DNA from: Planctomycetaceae bacterium
Lineage (GTDB): Bacteria > Planctomycetota > Planctomycetia > Pirellulales > Thermoguttaceae
Direction of reading: 5' to 3'
DNA: 5,497 bases
Assembly: GCA_031256755.1 (NCBI GenBank)
Contig: JAIRPZ010000022.1
Coordinates: 1 to 5,497 of the forward strand
Shown: positions 1-5,169 of the stretch, one piece after another
How positions within the stretch are numbered: the stretch's first letter is position 1
How the letters are laid out: each line of letters opens with the position of its first letter
Translations under genes and position numbers: made by a program
Notes under the pieces: generated by a model
Told to the model about the DNA's origin: nothing
The model's input: only the letters and a program-made list of their open reading frames with translations
Database searches by the model: none

Positions 1-275
1 CGAAAAGCCGGATGCGGACAGGTCTGCACCTCAATGTTGTAGAGGCGGTTTGTTTCGTCCCGCACACGGACATCTAACACAATACGCTTGTCGCCGGAGT
101 ATTCGGCAATGCTGAACGGGTTTAGCACCGTCGCCTCGACAACCGGCGGACAACCGCTGTCGACTATCACCGCATTGATCAATGCCGTCAGCAAATGAAC
201 ATTTTTCGGTGCCGACAGCAATGACGCAATGAAAACGTCCTCTGTCGGTTTCATGATGATTTCGCCGGAACTCAT
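1..275 (-). CDS. PD-(D/E)XK nuclease-family transposase-like protein, 5' part only
   Basis: The frame starts at the ATG at 275-273 and is open to the window edge, giving the first 91 residues. After a 'MKPTEDVFIASLL' opening it reads 'LNPFSIAEYSGDKRIVLDVR' (51-70) and then 'NIEVQ' (80-84). The GDKxxxLDVxxxDExxxxxNIEVQ arrangement is the N-terminal signature of the PD-(D/E)XK transposase-like (Rpn/PDDEXK_2) family: D68 and the E82-V-Q84 pair would be the metal-binding nuclease residues. Family members are usually about 250-320 residues, so roughly two thirds lies outside the window. A second in-frame ATG at 254 gives a shorter alternative; no clear Shine-Dalgarno sequence precedes either. Such genes are often multicopy and lie in recombining accessory DNA, which fits the decayed IS beside it. 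The family call is good; whether the gene is intact cannot be seen. Confidence 0.8.
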   Translation of the reverse strand, partial: MSSGEIIMKPTEDVFIASLLSAPKNVHLLTALINAVIVDSGCPPVVEATVLNPFSIAEYSGDKRIVLDVRVRDETNRLYNIEVQTCPHPAF

Positions 276-339
276 ATACTCATTCTACCCGTTTCAAGAA
301 AATATATCTAGGGCATTGCCGGTCTCGCTGCTCTGCGGA

Positions 340-354
340 CAATCCGTTGCGTAG
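340..354 (+). repeat. Candidate left terminal inverted repeat of the IS remnant
   Basis: Read outer to inner this is CAATCCGTTGCGTAG. The right end at 876-890, read outer to inner on the other strand, is CAGTCCGTTGCGGAG, a match at 13 of 15 positions. Similarity stops directly outside both repeats, as it should at IS tips. Confidence 0.45.
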
Positions 355-451
355 TTTCCCGGCTTGCGAATGTTTACCCGACGTTTTTGATATTCTTTCG
401 TATTAAGAACAGAGACTTATTTCCCGTTCCCAAAATACAACGGAGTCCGCA

Positions 452-873
452 ATGTCCTCTTCCGAAACATCCGCCGCCGCCCGACTTCTGCAATACCTCC
501 GCCGCGTCCCCGACCCGCGGTCAAAACACGGAGTCTCCCACACGTTTCACACCGTTATCGCCATCGTCATACCCGGTCTGCCGGCAGGCATCTCTCCCAT
601 CGCCGAAATCCTCAAAAGAATCTCTATCAAAGACCTGCAAAACGATTTCAGGAATCTATTCTTCGCCATTGGGCGGTGGAGAATTGCCTGCATTTGGAGA
701 AGGAAGAGTACGGCGAAGACAAACATGTTTTTCAGAGTGCGGCGTTGGGGGATGTTTGGACGTTTCTGACGGGAATGGCTGGAGCGGTAGTGCGTCTGAC
801 GAAGAAGGATCGCACTTTGCGGGAAGTGAGAGAACGATTGAGAGCAAAACCTCAAAACGCTCGCCAAATGTAA
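452..873 (+). pseudogene. ISAs1-family transposase, internally deleted and out of frame
   Basis: The ATG at 452 has a good ribosome binding site (GGAG at 442-445, 6 bp spacing). Codons 1 to about 54 read as the ISAs1 N-terminal domain, including 'LLQYLRRVPDPRSKHG' (12-27) and a hydrophobic stretch ending 'GISPIAEIL'. Similarity then stops near 615. From 661, in another frame, the family's C-terminal end appears: 'LRHWAVENCLHLEKEEYGED', then 'GDVWTFLTGMAGAVVRL', ending at the TAA at 871-873. Intact enzymes are about 350-400 residues; only some 125 recognisable residues remain, so the catalytic DDE core between the two ends has been lost by a deletion whose scar lies at about 615-660. It cannot encode an active transposase. 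Two prolines in the N-part hydrophobic stretch ('VIPGLPAG') also look like decay. Confidence 0.85.
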
Positions 874-875
874 TA

Positions 876-890
876 CTCCGCAACGGACTG
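876..890 (-). repeat. Candidate right terminal inverted repeat of the IS remnant
   Basis: CTCCGCAACGGACTG on the + strand is the inverted partner of 340-354 with two mismatches. It lies 2 bp after the transposase stop codon. Eleven of its bases (GCAACGGACTG) recur in the same orientation at 5403-5413. Confidence 0.45.
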
Positions 891-919
891 GGGCATGAAT
901 ATGGACTGAAGGGAGGGGG

Positions 920-948
920 TTGACGTACCGGCAGAGTGAGGGTATACT
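920..948 (+). promoter_or_regulatory. Sigma70-type promoter for the exported phosphatase/nuclease gene
   Basis: TTGACG (920-925), a 17-bp spacer and TATACT (943-948) match the consensus at five of six positions in each hexamer. It points at the gene starting at 1134, with an expected start of transcription near 955 and hence a leader of about 180 nt. The -35 box begins only 30 bp outside the right end of the IS remnant. Confidence 0.65.
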
Positions 949-993
949 TTAGTTTTTCCCTCTCAGACACGCTGCCGAATCTCTTGTTTTTCG

Positions 994-1057
994 CAGGAAA
1001 GAACGGAAGGCGGGGAAGGATTACTGAAAAATCTTCCTTCTCTTCCCTTCCTTCCTG
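994..1057 (+). other. Long imperfect hairpin in the leader (purine-rich/pyrimidine-rich arms)
   Basis: Positions 994-1019 can pair with 1032-1057 along 26 positions with only three mismatches (1000/1051, 1004/1047 and 1011/1040) and four G-U pairs, around a 12-nt loop. The left arm is almost all purine and the right arm almost all pyrimidine. The sequence after it (GTAAAAATAAAC) is A-rich, not T-rich, and the opposite strand has no T tract either, so it is not a standard intrinsic terminator. It lies inside the leader predicted from the 920-948 promoter, so it could affect mRNA stability or translation; its role is unknown. Confidence 0.6.
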
Positions 1058-1133
1058 TAAAAATAAACGGGAGCAGAAGTGATGCCGCCGTGCCGCTGAC
1101 AACAATCCTCCGTTATTGATGCTTTCTCCTAAA

Positions 1134-2048
1134 ATGAAACTGATTTCTCTTTCCGCTGTTTTTTTGTCCCTCGCTGCCTGTGCCGGCGTTTTTGCCGATG
1201 AACCGGTGCGAATTCTGACCATCAACGTCCGCACGGCGGCGGCAAATGACGGTGAAAACGGCTGGCTGCACCGGAAAAAATTTGTGACCGCTCTGCTCGC
1301 CGGAGGAAATTACGATTTCATCGGCACGCAGGAAACACTGGTTCATCCGAATAAAGAGTGGAATCAGATGAAAGACATTGCCGCCGGATTGCCGGAATAC
1401 GGCGTACTGGGACGTTCCCGCGATAAAACGCCGGACAGCGGTGAAACCAACGCACTTTTCTATAAAAAGGAACGCTGGCAGCCGGACACCGCCGACAAGG
1501 GGACATTCTGGCTTTCCGGTACGCCGGAAATTCCCGGTTCAAAGACCGACCCGAAAGCGGGCTGTCCTCGTATCGTGACCTTCGGTTTGTTTCATGAACT
1601 GAAAGAGGGAAAGCCGTCCGGCAGAAAGATATACGTCTATAATACGCATTATGACCACCGAAGCGAAGAAGCCCGCCAGCGCGGAGCAAAACAGGTAATG
1701 GACAGCATCGCCGGCAGGAAAGAAAAAGATGTGCCGGCGGCGGTGATGGGGGATTTGAACTGCGGCGAAAACTCTCCGGCAATCCGGTATATGCAGGGAG
1801 AGCCGATGACGCTGGACGGTGAAAAAATAACGCCGCCGTGCCGGTTGACCGACACGTTTCGGGCGGTGAATCCCGATGCGGAGAATGTCGGCACGTATCA
1901 TGGATTTCTTCAGCCGCACAAGGACAAAATTGACTTTATTTTCATTTCCGCACCGCTCAAAACGATTTCCTCGCAGATTATCCGCACGCAGCGTGAAGGA
2001 CGTTATCCGACCGACCATTTTCCGGTGGAGGCGGTGATTGCGCTGTAG
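1134..2048 (+). CDS. Exported endonuclease/exonuclease/phosphatase-family protein
   Basis: This is a 304-residue protein of the metal-dependent EEP superfamily, whose members cleave phosphodiester or phosphomonoester bonds in nucleic acids, sugar phosphates or lipids. The family motifs appear in order: 'ILTINVR' with N31; 'IGTQE' with E67; 'SGETNALFY' (102-110); 'VYNTHYDHRS' with H172; 'VMGDLNC' with D207 and N209; 'KIDFIFIS' with D267; and 'YPTDHFPV' with D294-H295. All the catalytic positions expected for the fold are present, so it should be active. An N-terminal signal runs to about residue 21 (VFA before DEP); 'LAAC' at 13-16 could instead be a lipobox, so it is periplasmic or a lipoprotein. 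I chose the ATG at 1134 because it opens the signal peptide (MKLIS); the ATG at 1119 would add five residues. Neither has a clear Shine-Dalgarno. The substrate cannot be told from sequence. The gene stands alone behind its own promoter and converges on the leftward unit after it. Confidence 0.9.
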   Translation: MKLISLSAVFLSLAACAGVFADEPVRILTINVRTAAANDGENGWLHRKKFVTALLAGGNYDFIGTQETLVHPNKEWNQMKDIAAGLPEYGVLGRSRDKTPDSGETNALFYKKERWQPDTADKGTFWLSGTPEIPGSKTDPKAGCPRIVTFGLFHELKEGKPSGRKIYVYNTHYDHRSEEARQRGAKQVMDSIAGRKEKDVPAAVMGDLNCGENSPAIRYMQGEPMTLDGEKITPPCRLTDTFRAVNPDAENVGTYHGFLQPHKDKIDFIFISAPLKTISSQIIRTQREGRYPTDHFPVEAVIAL

Positions 2049-2057
2049 AATACAGCG
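2041..2057. terminator. Short perfect hairpin between convergent genes
   Basis: CGCTGTA-GAA-TACAGCG is a perfect 7-bp stem with a 3-nt loop, extendable by three weaker pairs. It spans the stop codon of the rightward gene and lies 25 bp beyond the end of the leftward unit. Neither strand has a following T run, so at best it is a non-classical bidirectional terminator or 3'-end stabiliser. Confidence 0.35.
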
Positions 2058-2081
2058 TGAAAGACAGTGCGTTAACGGATG

Positions 2082-2927
2082 TCAGGGCAGCACAATCGTT
2101 CCGATGACCGGTTCGCCGGGATAGTTGCTTTGGTAGGTACTGCCGGACGGAGCGGCATTGCCCGGCAAGACCGACGTGTTGGCAGCCGCTGCCGCCGCCG
2201 GAACAAGGGAAACCGGCGTACCGATTTTGGCTTCGACAGTTTCGTAGGTAACCACTTCGCGAAGGTGCAGCCAAGGGAGCGAGGTGGCGGCGGTTTCCTC
2301 AGTTCGGCAGAAAGACCGGACAACCTTGCCGGTTCGCGGATTGACTACGTTGACTAACTGTTCCTCCCGGTGAACAATCGGTGCATACGTCCAATGGAGT
2401 TGCGTGATCGGACGGCGCACCATCACCGTTTTCAGAGCAACCGGAATGGCTCCCGGTGTGTCCGGCGGAACAACTTTCGTTTCGGCAGCCGGAATAGACC
2501 GCACACCGTCAAGACAAACTGCTTCCGGTGCTTGCGGCGGCGGCAGAACATAGACGATTTCGGTTCCCGGCGGTGCTTGCGGCAGCGGTGTTTGCGGTGC
2601 AGTCCCTTCGGTTGCCGGTCTGCCGACAGAACCGACGGGACCGGTTGGAACGGTAATGGTCGGAATGTTTGCCTGCGGGACTGTTGTTCCCTGCGTGTTG
2701 GGCGTTGCCTGCACGGCAATGCCTGACGGCGGCGCACCGAGGTTCATCGACGGCGATACCGGCGGCGGAAGGGTTGTCCGTCCGCTGCCGGAAAGGTAAT
2801 TGGCAGAGTAAGCCGTTTCCTCGTTCCGTCCTCCCCAAAGACAGTCGCCGAAATCGCCGAATACGGGCATGCCGCACAGCAAGAAACCGGTTGCCGGTAA
2901 AATGGTCAGTAAATAAATTTTCAACAT
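2082..2927 (-). CDS. Exported proline-rich protein of unknown function
   Basis: I do not recognise a named family. The 281-residue product opens with a signal peptide (MLKIYLLTIL...PVFG, cleavage near 24-25). Residues about 50-135 are low-complexity, rich in Pro, Thr, Gln and Gly ('PQTPLPQAPPGTEIVYVLPP'). Residues about 140-245 look like a folded, mostly beta domain with many Val and Thr ('TVMVRRPITQLHWTYAPIVH', then 'LVNVVNPRTGKVVRSFCRTE'), and an Ala/Ser/Pro-rich tail follows. Cysteines fall at 18, 29, 138 and 207. C18 is not in a good lipobox because Leu precedes it, so signal peptidase I processing is more likely. It lies 47 bp downstream of the membrane-anchored Pro/Glu-rich gene on the same strand and probably shares its transcript. 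No Shine-Dalgarno is visible. An envelope structural or scaffold role is only a guess from composition and export. Confidence 0.7.
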   Translation of the reverse strand: MLKIYLLTILPATGFLLCGMPVFGDFGDCLWGGRNEETAYSANYLSGSGRTTLPPPVSPSMNLGAPPSGIAVQATPNTQGTTVPQANIPTITVPTGPVGSVGRPATEGTAPQTPLPQAPPGTEIVYVLPPPQAPEAVCLDGVRSIPAAETKVVPPDTPGAIPVALKTVMVRRPITQLHWTYAPIVHREEQLVNVVNPRTGKVVRSFCRTEETAATSLPWLHLREVVTYETVEAKIGTPVSLVPAAAAAANTSVLPGNAAPSGSTYQSNYPGEPVIGTIVLP

Positions 2928-2974
2928 CGGAACACCGTCGACTTTTGTTCGTTCTCTTTTTCGTTAAAAGCGGC

Positions 2975-3553
2975 TCACGGGAGAACCGGAGCAGCGGTTT
3001 GGGGCGGATACACCGGAACAACCGGAGTCGGCCGTACCCGATAAACCGGCATAACCGGCACTAATTTTACCGGTACGAGTTTCAGCGGTATCAGTTTAAC
3101 GGAGACCGGCGGTTCCGGTGACTCGACCGGCAGCGGTTTGACCGGAGGCAATGCGGCGGGGAACGATGCGGTCTGCACCGATTCAAGCGGTACGGATTCG
3201 GAGGGCAGGGCAGACACAACCGCTTCCGAATGAGATTCCGGTTTATCGGGTAGAGCCGACTCCGGTTGTTCCGGCACAACAGGCGGATCGGATTTTTCCG
3301 GTTCGGGCGGTTGTTCCAAAGGAATGGGAACAGCGGGTTCCGGCGGTTCTATTTTTATAATTTTACGTGCTGTCCATTCTGCGGCGGTTTTTGACACAGC
3401 GGCGGGAACCGTTTCTTCCGGCGTATACGGTTTCAGTTGTTCGGCTTGTGCGGGAAGAACAGAAGGGGGCTGATGCAAAAAAAACTTTAACACCAAAACT
3501 GTCATTCCGATACAAAAAATGACAAACAAGACAGCCGTACTCAACTTTTTCAT
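2975..3553 (-). CDS. Single-pass membrane protein with Pro/Glu-rich periplasmic tail
   Basis: No named family is recognised. The 192-residue product has one N-terminal membrane segment (about 5-26, 'STAVLFVIFCIGMTVLVL') behind MKK, giving an N-in anchor. The rest is extended and proline-rich: an acidic Pro/Glu stretch (about 68-110, 'EPPEPAVPIPLEQPPEPE') and then a Pro/Val/Lys stretch with short repeats ('VKLIPLKLVPVKLVPVMPV', 152-170). The layout recalls TonB's anchor and periplasm-spanning Pro region, but the TonB C-terminal domain is absent. The ATG at 3553 is preceded by GGAAAG at 7-nt spacing and lies about 42 nt after the expected transcription start. The frame stays open to an ATG at 3613, but that would place the start within the promoter, so it is rejected. 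It heads a two-gene unit with the exported Pro-rich protein, which also ends in Val-Leu-Pro. Confidence 0.7.
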   Translation of the reverse strand: MKKLSTAVLFVIFCIGMTVLVLKFFLHQPPSVLPAQAEQLKPYTPEETVPAAVSKTAAEWTARKIIKIEPPEPAVPIPLEQPPEPEKSDPPVVPEQPESALPDKPESHSEAVVSALPSESVPLESVQTASFPAALPPVKPLPVESPEPPVSVKLIPLKLVPVKLVPVMPVYRVRPTPVVPVYPPQTAAPVLP

Positions 3554-3584
3554 TGCATTGCTTTCCGTATGCCGACCGAACAAC

Positions 3585-3599
3585 GTCTGGAAACTAGAC
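3585..3599 (-). promoter_or_regulatory. Near-palindrome at the predicted transcription start
   Basis: GTCTGG-AAA-CTAGAC is a 6-bp dyad with one imperfect pair around a 3-nt centre. It sits where transcription from the promoter at 3602-3629 should begin, a typical place for an operator. It could equally form a small hairpin at the mRNA 5' end, or be chance. Confidence 0.25.
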
Positions 3600-3601
3600 A
3601 G

Positions 3602-3629
3602 AGTATAACTCACAAAAGCGAAAAATCAA
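3602..3629 (-). promoter_or_regulatory. Sigma70-type promoter for the Pro-rich envelope unit
   Basis: On the minus strand TTGATT (3629-3624), a 16-bp spacer and TATACT (3607-3602) form a credible -35/-10 pair in AT-rich DNA. Transcription would start near 3595, leaving a leader of about 42 nt before the ATG at 3553 and supporting that start over the upstream one at 3613. Confidence 0.55.
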
Positions 3630-3652
3630 AGTAAATCTGCCGAAAATTTTCT

Positions 3653-3676
3653 GAAAACGTTTTTTGCGGCGTTTTC
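3653..3676 (-). terminator. Weak candidate terminator after fliQ
   Basis: GAAAACG and CGTTTTC form a perfect 7-bp stem around a 10-nt loop, about 80 bp downstream of the fliQ stop. On the minus strand AGAAAATTTTC follows rather than a clean T run. The stem is AT-rich, so it would terminate weakly if at all. Confidence 0.25.
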
Positions 3677-3758
3677 TGTATTTTACGCAGAGTTTTCCGA
3701 ACAAACCGCTTGTTCCTGCGCTGTAATGCTTCTTCGTTGCAGGACGGAGGGGCAAAGA

Positions 3759-4058
3759 TTACCCGCCGGACAGCGGCGGTTCGACCGTTTCCGGGATAAT
3801 GCCGGGAATCGTATGAAATACGTCTATCGAATGGTCAACCATTAACTCCGTCATCCAAGGCATTAAATACGCCGCAACAAGCACCATCACGATAATTTTC
3901 AGCACAATCGCAATCGTCTGTTCCTGTATCTGCGTGAGGGCTTGAAACAAACCGATAAGCAGACCAATCACCGTTCCCGCTATCAGAATCGGCGAGGTAA
4001 TCAGCAGTGCTGTCCAAACGGCATCGCGGCAAAGATCAACGGCAAATTGGGCATTCAT
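3759..4058 (-). CDS. fliQ: Flagellar type III export-gate protein FliQ
   Basis: The product is 99 residues, slightly longer than the usual 88-90. FliQ is an inner-membrane subunit of the FliP-FliQ-FliR export gate at the base of the flagellum, through which rod, hook and filament proteins pass. Two membrane hairpin segments are visible (about 14-38 and 51-70). Between them is the diagnostic 'GLFQALTQIQEQTIAIVLKI' (36-55), the family's SLFQAxTQIQEQTLxFxPK motif. The start 'MNAQFAVDLCRDAVW' aligns with the typical family start, so I take the ATG at 4058 although the frame is open to 4781. No strong Shine-Dalgarno is seen. The extra C-terminal tail ('PGIIPETVEPPLSGG') is not part of the core family. 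It lies 76 bp downstream of an exported-protein gene on the same strand. Neither fliP nor fliR is adjacent: upstream lies the exported-protein gene, and downstream the Pro-rich unit with its own promoter. Confidence 0.95.
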   Translation of the reverse strand: MNAQFAVDLCRDAVWTALLITSPILIAGTVIGLLIGLFQALTQIQEQTIAIVLKIIVMVLVAAYLMPWMTELMVDHSIDVFHTIPGIIPETVEPPLSGG

Positions 4059-4134
4059 CACAAAAGCGTACTCATTCTGTTCCCGCCGGTCAAGAGTATT
4101 TTCCGCAAACAACGCTGCCGCTGTCCGAGCCGGT

Positions 4135-4533
4135 TCATTGCATTTTCGGAAATGTGCCGCCGGAATACTTTGGATTATCACGTTGGAGTGCCGGCGGATA
4201 AAACGGAATCCGTTCCTGTTTGCAAACGGCTTCAAGAGCGTATTTGAAATAGTAAAACCGGCGGTTGCGGTCTTTGGACAGTGCTTTTTTATAAACACCG
4301 TAGAAAATGCGGGGAGGCAAATAACCGGCATCCCGCAGACGGATGACGTAATTGCAGTAATTTTGTTCTTCCGGTGTTTTGGCTGCCAAAGTCGCTTGTA
4401 AAATGTCCGCCGAAATCCAAACATCGGCAGCGGCGGAACCTGTTTGTACCAAACCGGTTTGGGCAAAAACTGCGTCCGCATAAGAAAACAGTGTCCAAAC
4501 AAACGCAAAAAATAAGCAGAAGAATACACGCAT
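4135..4533 (-). CDS. Small exported protein upstream of fliQ, unknown function
   Basis: The 132-residue product has a signal peptide ('MRVFFCLFFAFVWTLF...', likely cleaved after VFA at 24). The mature part is probably mostly helical ('ADILQATLAAKTPEEQNYC', then 'FYGVYKKALSKDRNRRFYYF', 77-96), basic and Tyr/Phe-rich in the second half, ending in a short Pro/Gly tail. Cysteines at 60 and 104 could form a disulfide after export. I recognise no named domain. The ATG at 4533 is the first in frame, because a TGA lies two codons upstream. The 76-bp gap to fliQ on the same strand makes co-transcription likely, so a role in flagellar assembly or the periplasmic part of the motor is a reasonable hypothesis, but the sequence alone does not show it. 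Confidence 0.7.
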   Translation of the reverse strand: MRVFFCLFFAFVWTLFSYADAVFAQTGLVQTGSAAADVWISADILQATLAAKTPEEQNYCNYVIRLRDAGYLPPRIFYGVYKKALSKDRNRRFYYFKYALEAVCKQERIPFYPPALQRDNPKYSGGTFPKMQ

Positions 4534-4661
4534 TGTTCAAAAATACGGTTAGAGGCCGGTAAGACCGCGGTCAATGCCGTTTTCAAACATACGGCATGCG
4601 GAATTATCGGCAAAACCGGACGATTTGTTGCGTTTTTACGATTTTCGTGTTCGGGAAAAGC

Positions 4662-4820
4662 ATGAAACGCGGTGTATTGCCTCATGTTTCTGCACTGATC
4701 TGTGCCGGCAGATTCCTTCTTTTCGGCATAACCGGAACATCGCTGCCGCCAATGATGTCCGGCTGCTCCGCTAACCGACAACAGGAAAAGCGGAGCATTT
4801 TTTCAAGAAAAGGAGTTTGA
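4662..4820 (+). CDS. Possible small leader ORF (52 codons) ending 1 nt before the next gene
   Basis: The ATG at 4662 follows GGGAAAAG. The frame runs through both stem-loops described below to a TGA at 4818-4820, one base before the ATG of the zinc-ribbon gene. The peptide is somewhat signal-like ('MKRGVLPHVSALICAGRFLL', with 'MMSGCS' at 31-36 resembling a weak lipobox), but an Arg interrupts the hydrophobic part and its last third is encoded by the terminator hairpin. It may be chance; if translated, ribosomes would disrupt the terminator, which is how leader-peptide attenuators work. Confidence 0.22.
   Translation: MKRGVLPHVSALICAGRFLLFGITGTSLPPMMSGCSANRQQEKRSIFSRKGV
4732..4762 (+). other. 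Stem-loop immediately before the intrinsic terminator
   Basis: CCGGA (4732-4736) pairs with TCCGG (4758-4762) and CATC (4738-4741) with GATG (4754-4757), with a single bulged A at 4737 and a 12-nt loop. The terminator stem begins two bases after it. Stacked stems of this kind are common in structured leaders and at the 3' ends of small RNAs. Confidence 0.5.
4765..4803 (+). terminator. Intrinsic terminator in the leader of the zinc-ribbon gene
   Basis: GCTCCGCT (4765-4772) and AGCGGAGC (4789-4796) form a perfect 8-bp stem with a 16-nt loop, followed by A and six T. Only the + strand has the T run. The T run ends 18 bp before the ATG of the downstream gene, so the structure would stop transcription just short of that gene's ribosome binding site. 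Confidence 0.7.
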
Positions 4821-4821
4821 C

Positions 4822-5166
4822 ATGGCGGTTTCATCTGTTGGCAATACTTATGGTTCGGTATCGGCAACCCGTTTGCCTTCGACATCCTGTCCGACTTGCG
4901 GCGGCACGGCGGCACGATCAAGTACGGCGAAGACCTATTCCGGTTTTGCCGGACGGGGCAGTGATTCTTATGTTTGCACTACTTGCGGTCAGCAACTGAC
5001 TTCCGGTCAATCCTATTGTCCGACATGTTCAGGTAATAGTTCGGTGCGGTCTTCCTCGCCGAATACAACCAACACTTACGGCAGTACGTACTGTCCGACG
5101 TGCAATAAAAGCAGTGCCGCTTCAACAGCGAGAACATCCGCAGCATCTCTCTCGTGGGTGCGGTAA
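4822..5166 (+). CDS. Small Ser/Thr-rich zinc-ribbon protein with four CxxC pairs
   Basis: The 114-residue product has CxxC pairs at C23/C26, C52/C55, C66/C69 and C91/C94. The middle two form 'CTTCGQQLTSGQSYCPTC', a standard C4 zinc ribbon (CxxC-x10-CxxC) like those in the double-zinc-ribbon and zinc-ribbon_3 families. The outer pairs, both CPTC, could bind a second zinc. The linkers are rich in Ser, Thr, Gly and Ala and are probably disordered. There is no signal peptide or membrane segment, so it should be cytoplasmic. The start is well fixed by AAGGAG (4810-4815) at 6-nt spacing, the best ribosome binding site in the window. It has no catalytic domain; binding to nucleic acid or protein is the usual role of such ribbons, but the partner is unknown. 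Expression may depend on reading through the terminator just upstream. TAA is followed at once by an in-frame TGA. Confidence 0.75.
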   Translation: MAVSSVGNTYGSVSATRLPSTSCPTCGGTAARSSTAKTYSGFAGRGSDSYVCTTCGQQLTSGQSYCPTCSGNSSVRSSSPNTTNTYGSTYCPTCNKSSAASTARTSAASLSWVR

Positions 5167-5169
5167 TGA

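Larger units (their letters stand above)
340..890 (+). mobile_element. Decayed ISAs1-type insertion sequence with internal deletion
   Basis: The two ends of an ISAs1-family transposase (452-873) are bracketed by a candidate inverted repeat at 340-354 and 876-890. The right repeat begins 2 bp after the transposase stop and the left lies about 100 bp before its start, as expected for IS ends. The remnant is 551 bp, whereas complete family members are usually around 1.2-1.4 kb, so most of the middle is gone. No matching target-site duplication abuts the two repeats, which fits an old insertion or means the tips are slightly misplaced. The transposase remnant is secure; the exact boundaries are inference. 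Confidence 0.55.

Noticed and set aside
311..896. GGGCAT at 311-316 and 891-896 as a target-site duplication of the IS remnant
   Set aside because: The right copy abuts the repeat but the left copy lies 24 bp outside it, so they cannot both border the element. A 6-base match is expected by chance.
387..923. Open + frame of 178 codons across the IS remnant
   Set aside because: It overlaps both transposase fragments in a third frame, is Pro/Ser-rich without domain character and stops within the promoter region. It is a shadow frame.
656..1234. Open - frame of 192 codons
   Set aside because: It runs antisense to the transposase end, the promoter, the hairpin and the start of the phosphatase gene. 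Its composition follows the polypurine/polypyrimidine tracts.
2509..3064. Open frames on both strands through the Pro-rich genes
   Set aside because: Biased Pro/Val codons (CCG, ACC, GTT) in the real genes suppress stops in the other frames. The products are Arg/Cys-rich shadows.
3049..3115. Short degenerate repeats with ACCGG/CGGTA units resembling an array
   Set aside because: They are the coding repeats for the K-L-V-P-V motif of the membrane-anchored protein. Unit length and spacers are irregular and not CRISPR-like.
3554..3613. Upstream ATG extending the membrane-anchored Pro-rich protein by 20 residues
   Set aside because: It lies in the -10 region of the predicted promoter, and the ATG at 3553 has a better ribosome binding site and opens directly into the membrane anchor.
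4546..4574. TTGACC/TAACCG pair as promoter for the exported-protein/fliQ unit (minus strand)
   Set aside because: The -35 box and the 17-bp spacing fit, but the -10 hexamer is poor. I cannot support it as a promoter.
4059..4781. Long N-terminal extension of fliQ in the same frame
   Set aside because: It overlaps the exported-protein gene in another frame and has no FliQ or other family likeness. The family start aligns with the ATG at 4058.
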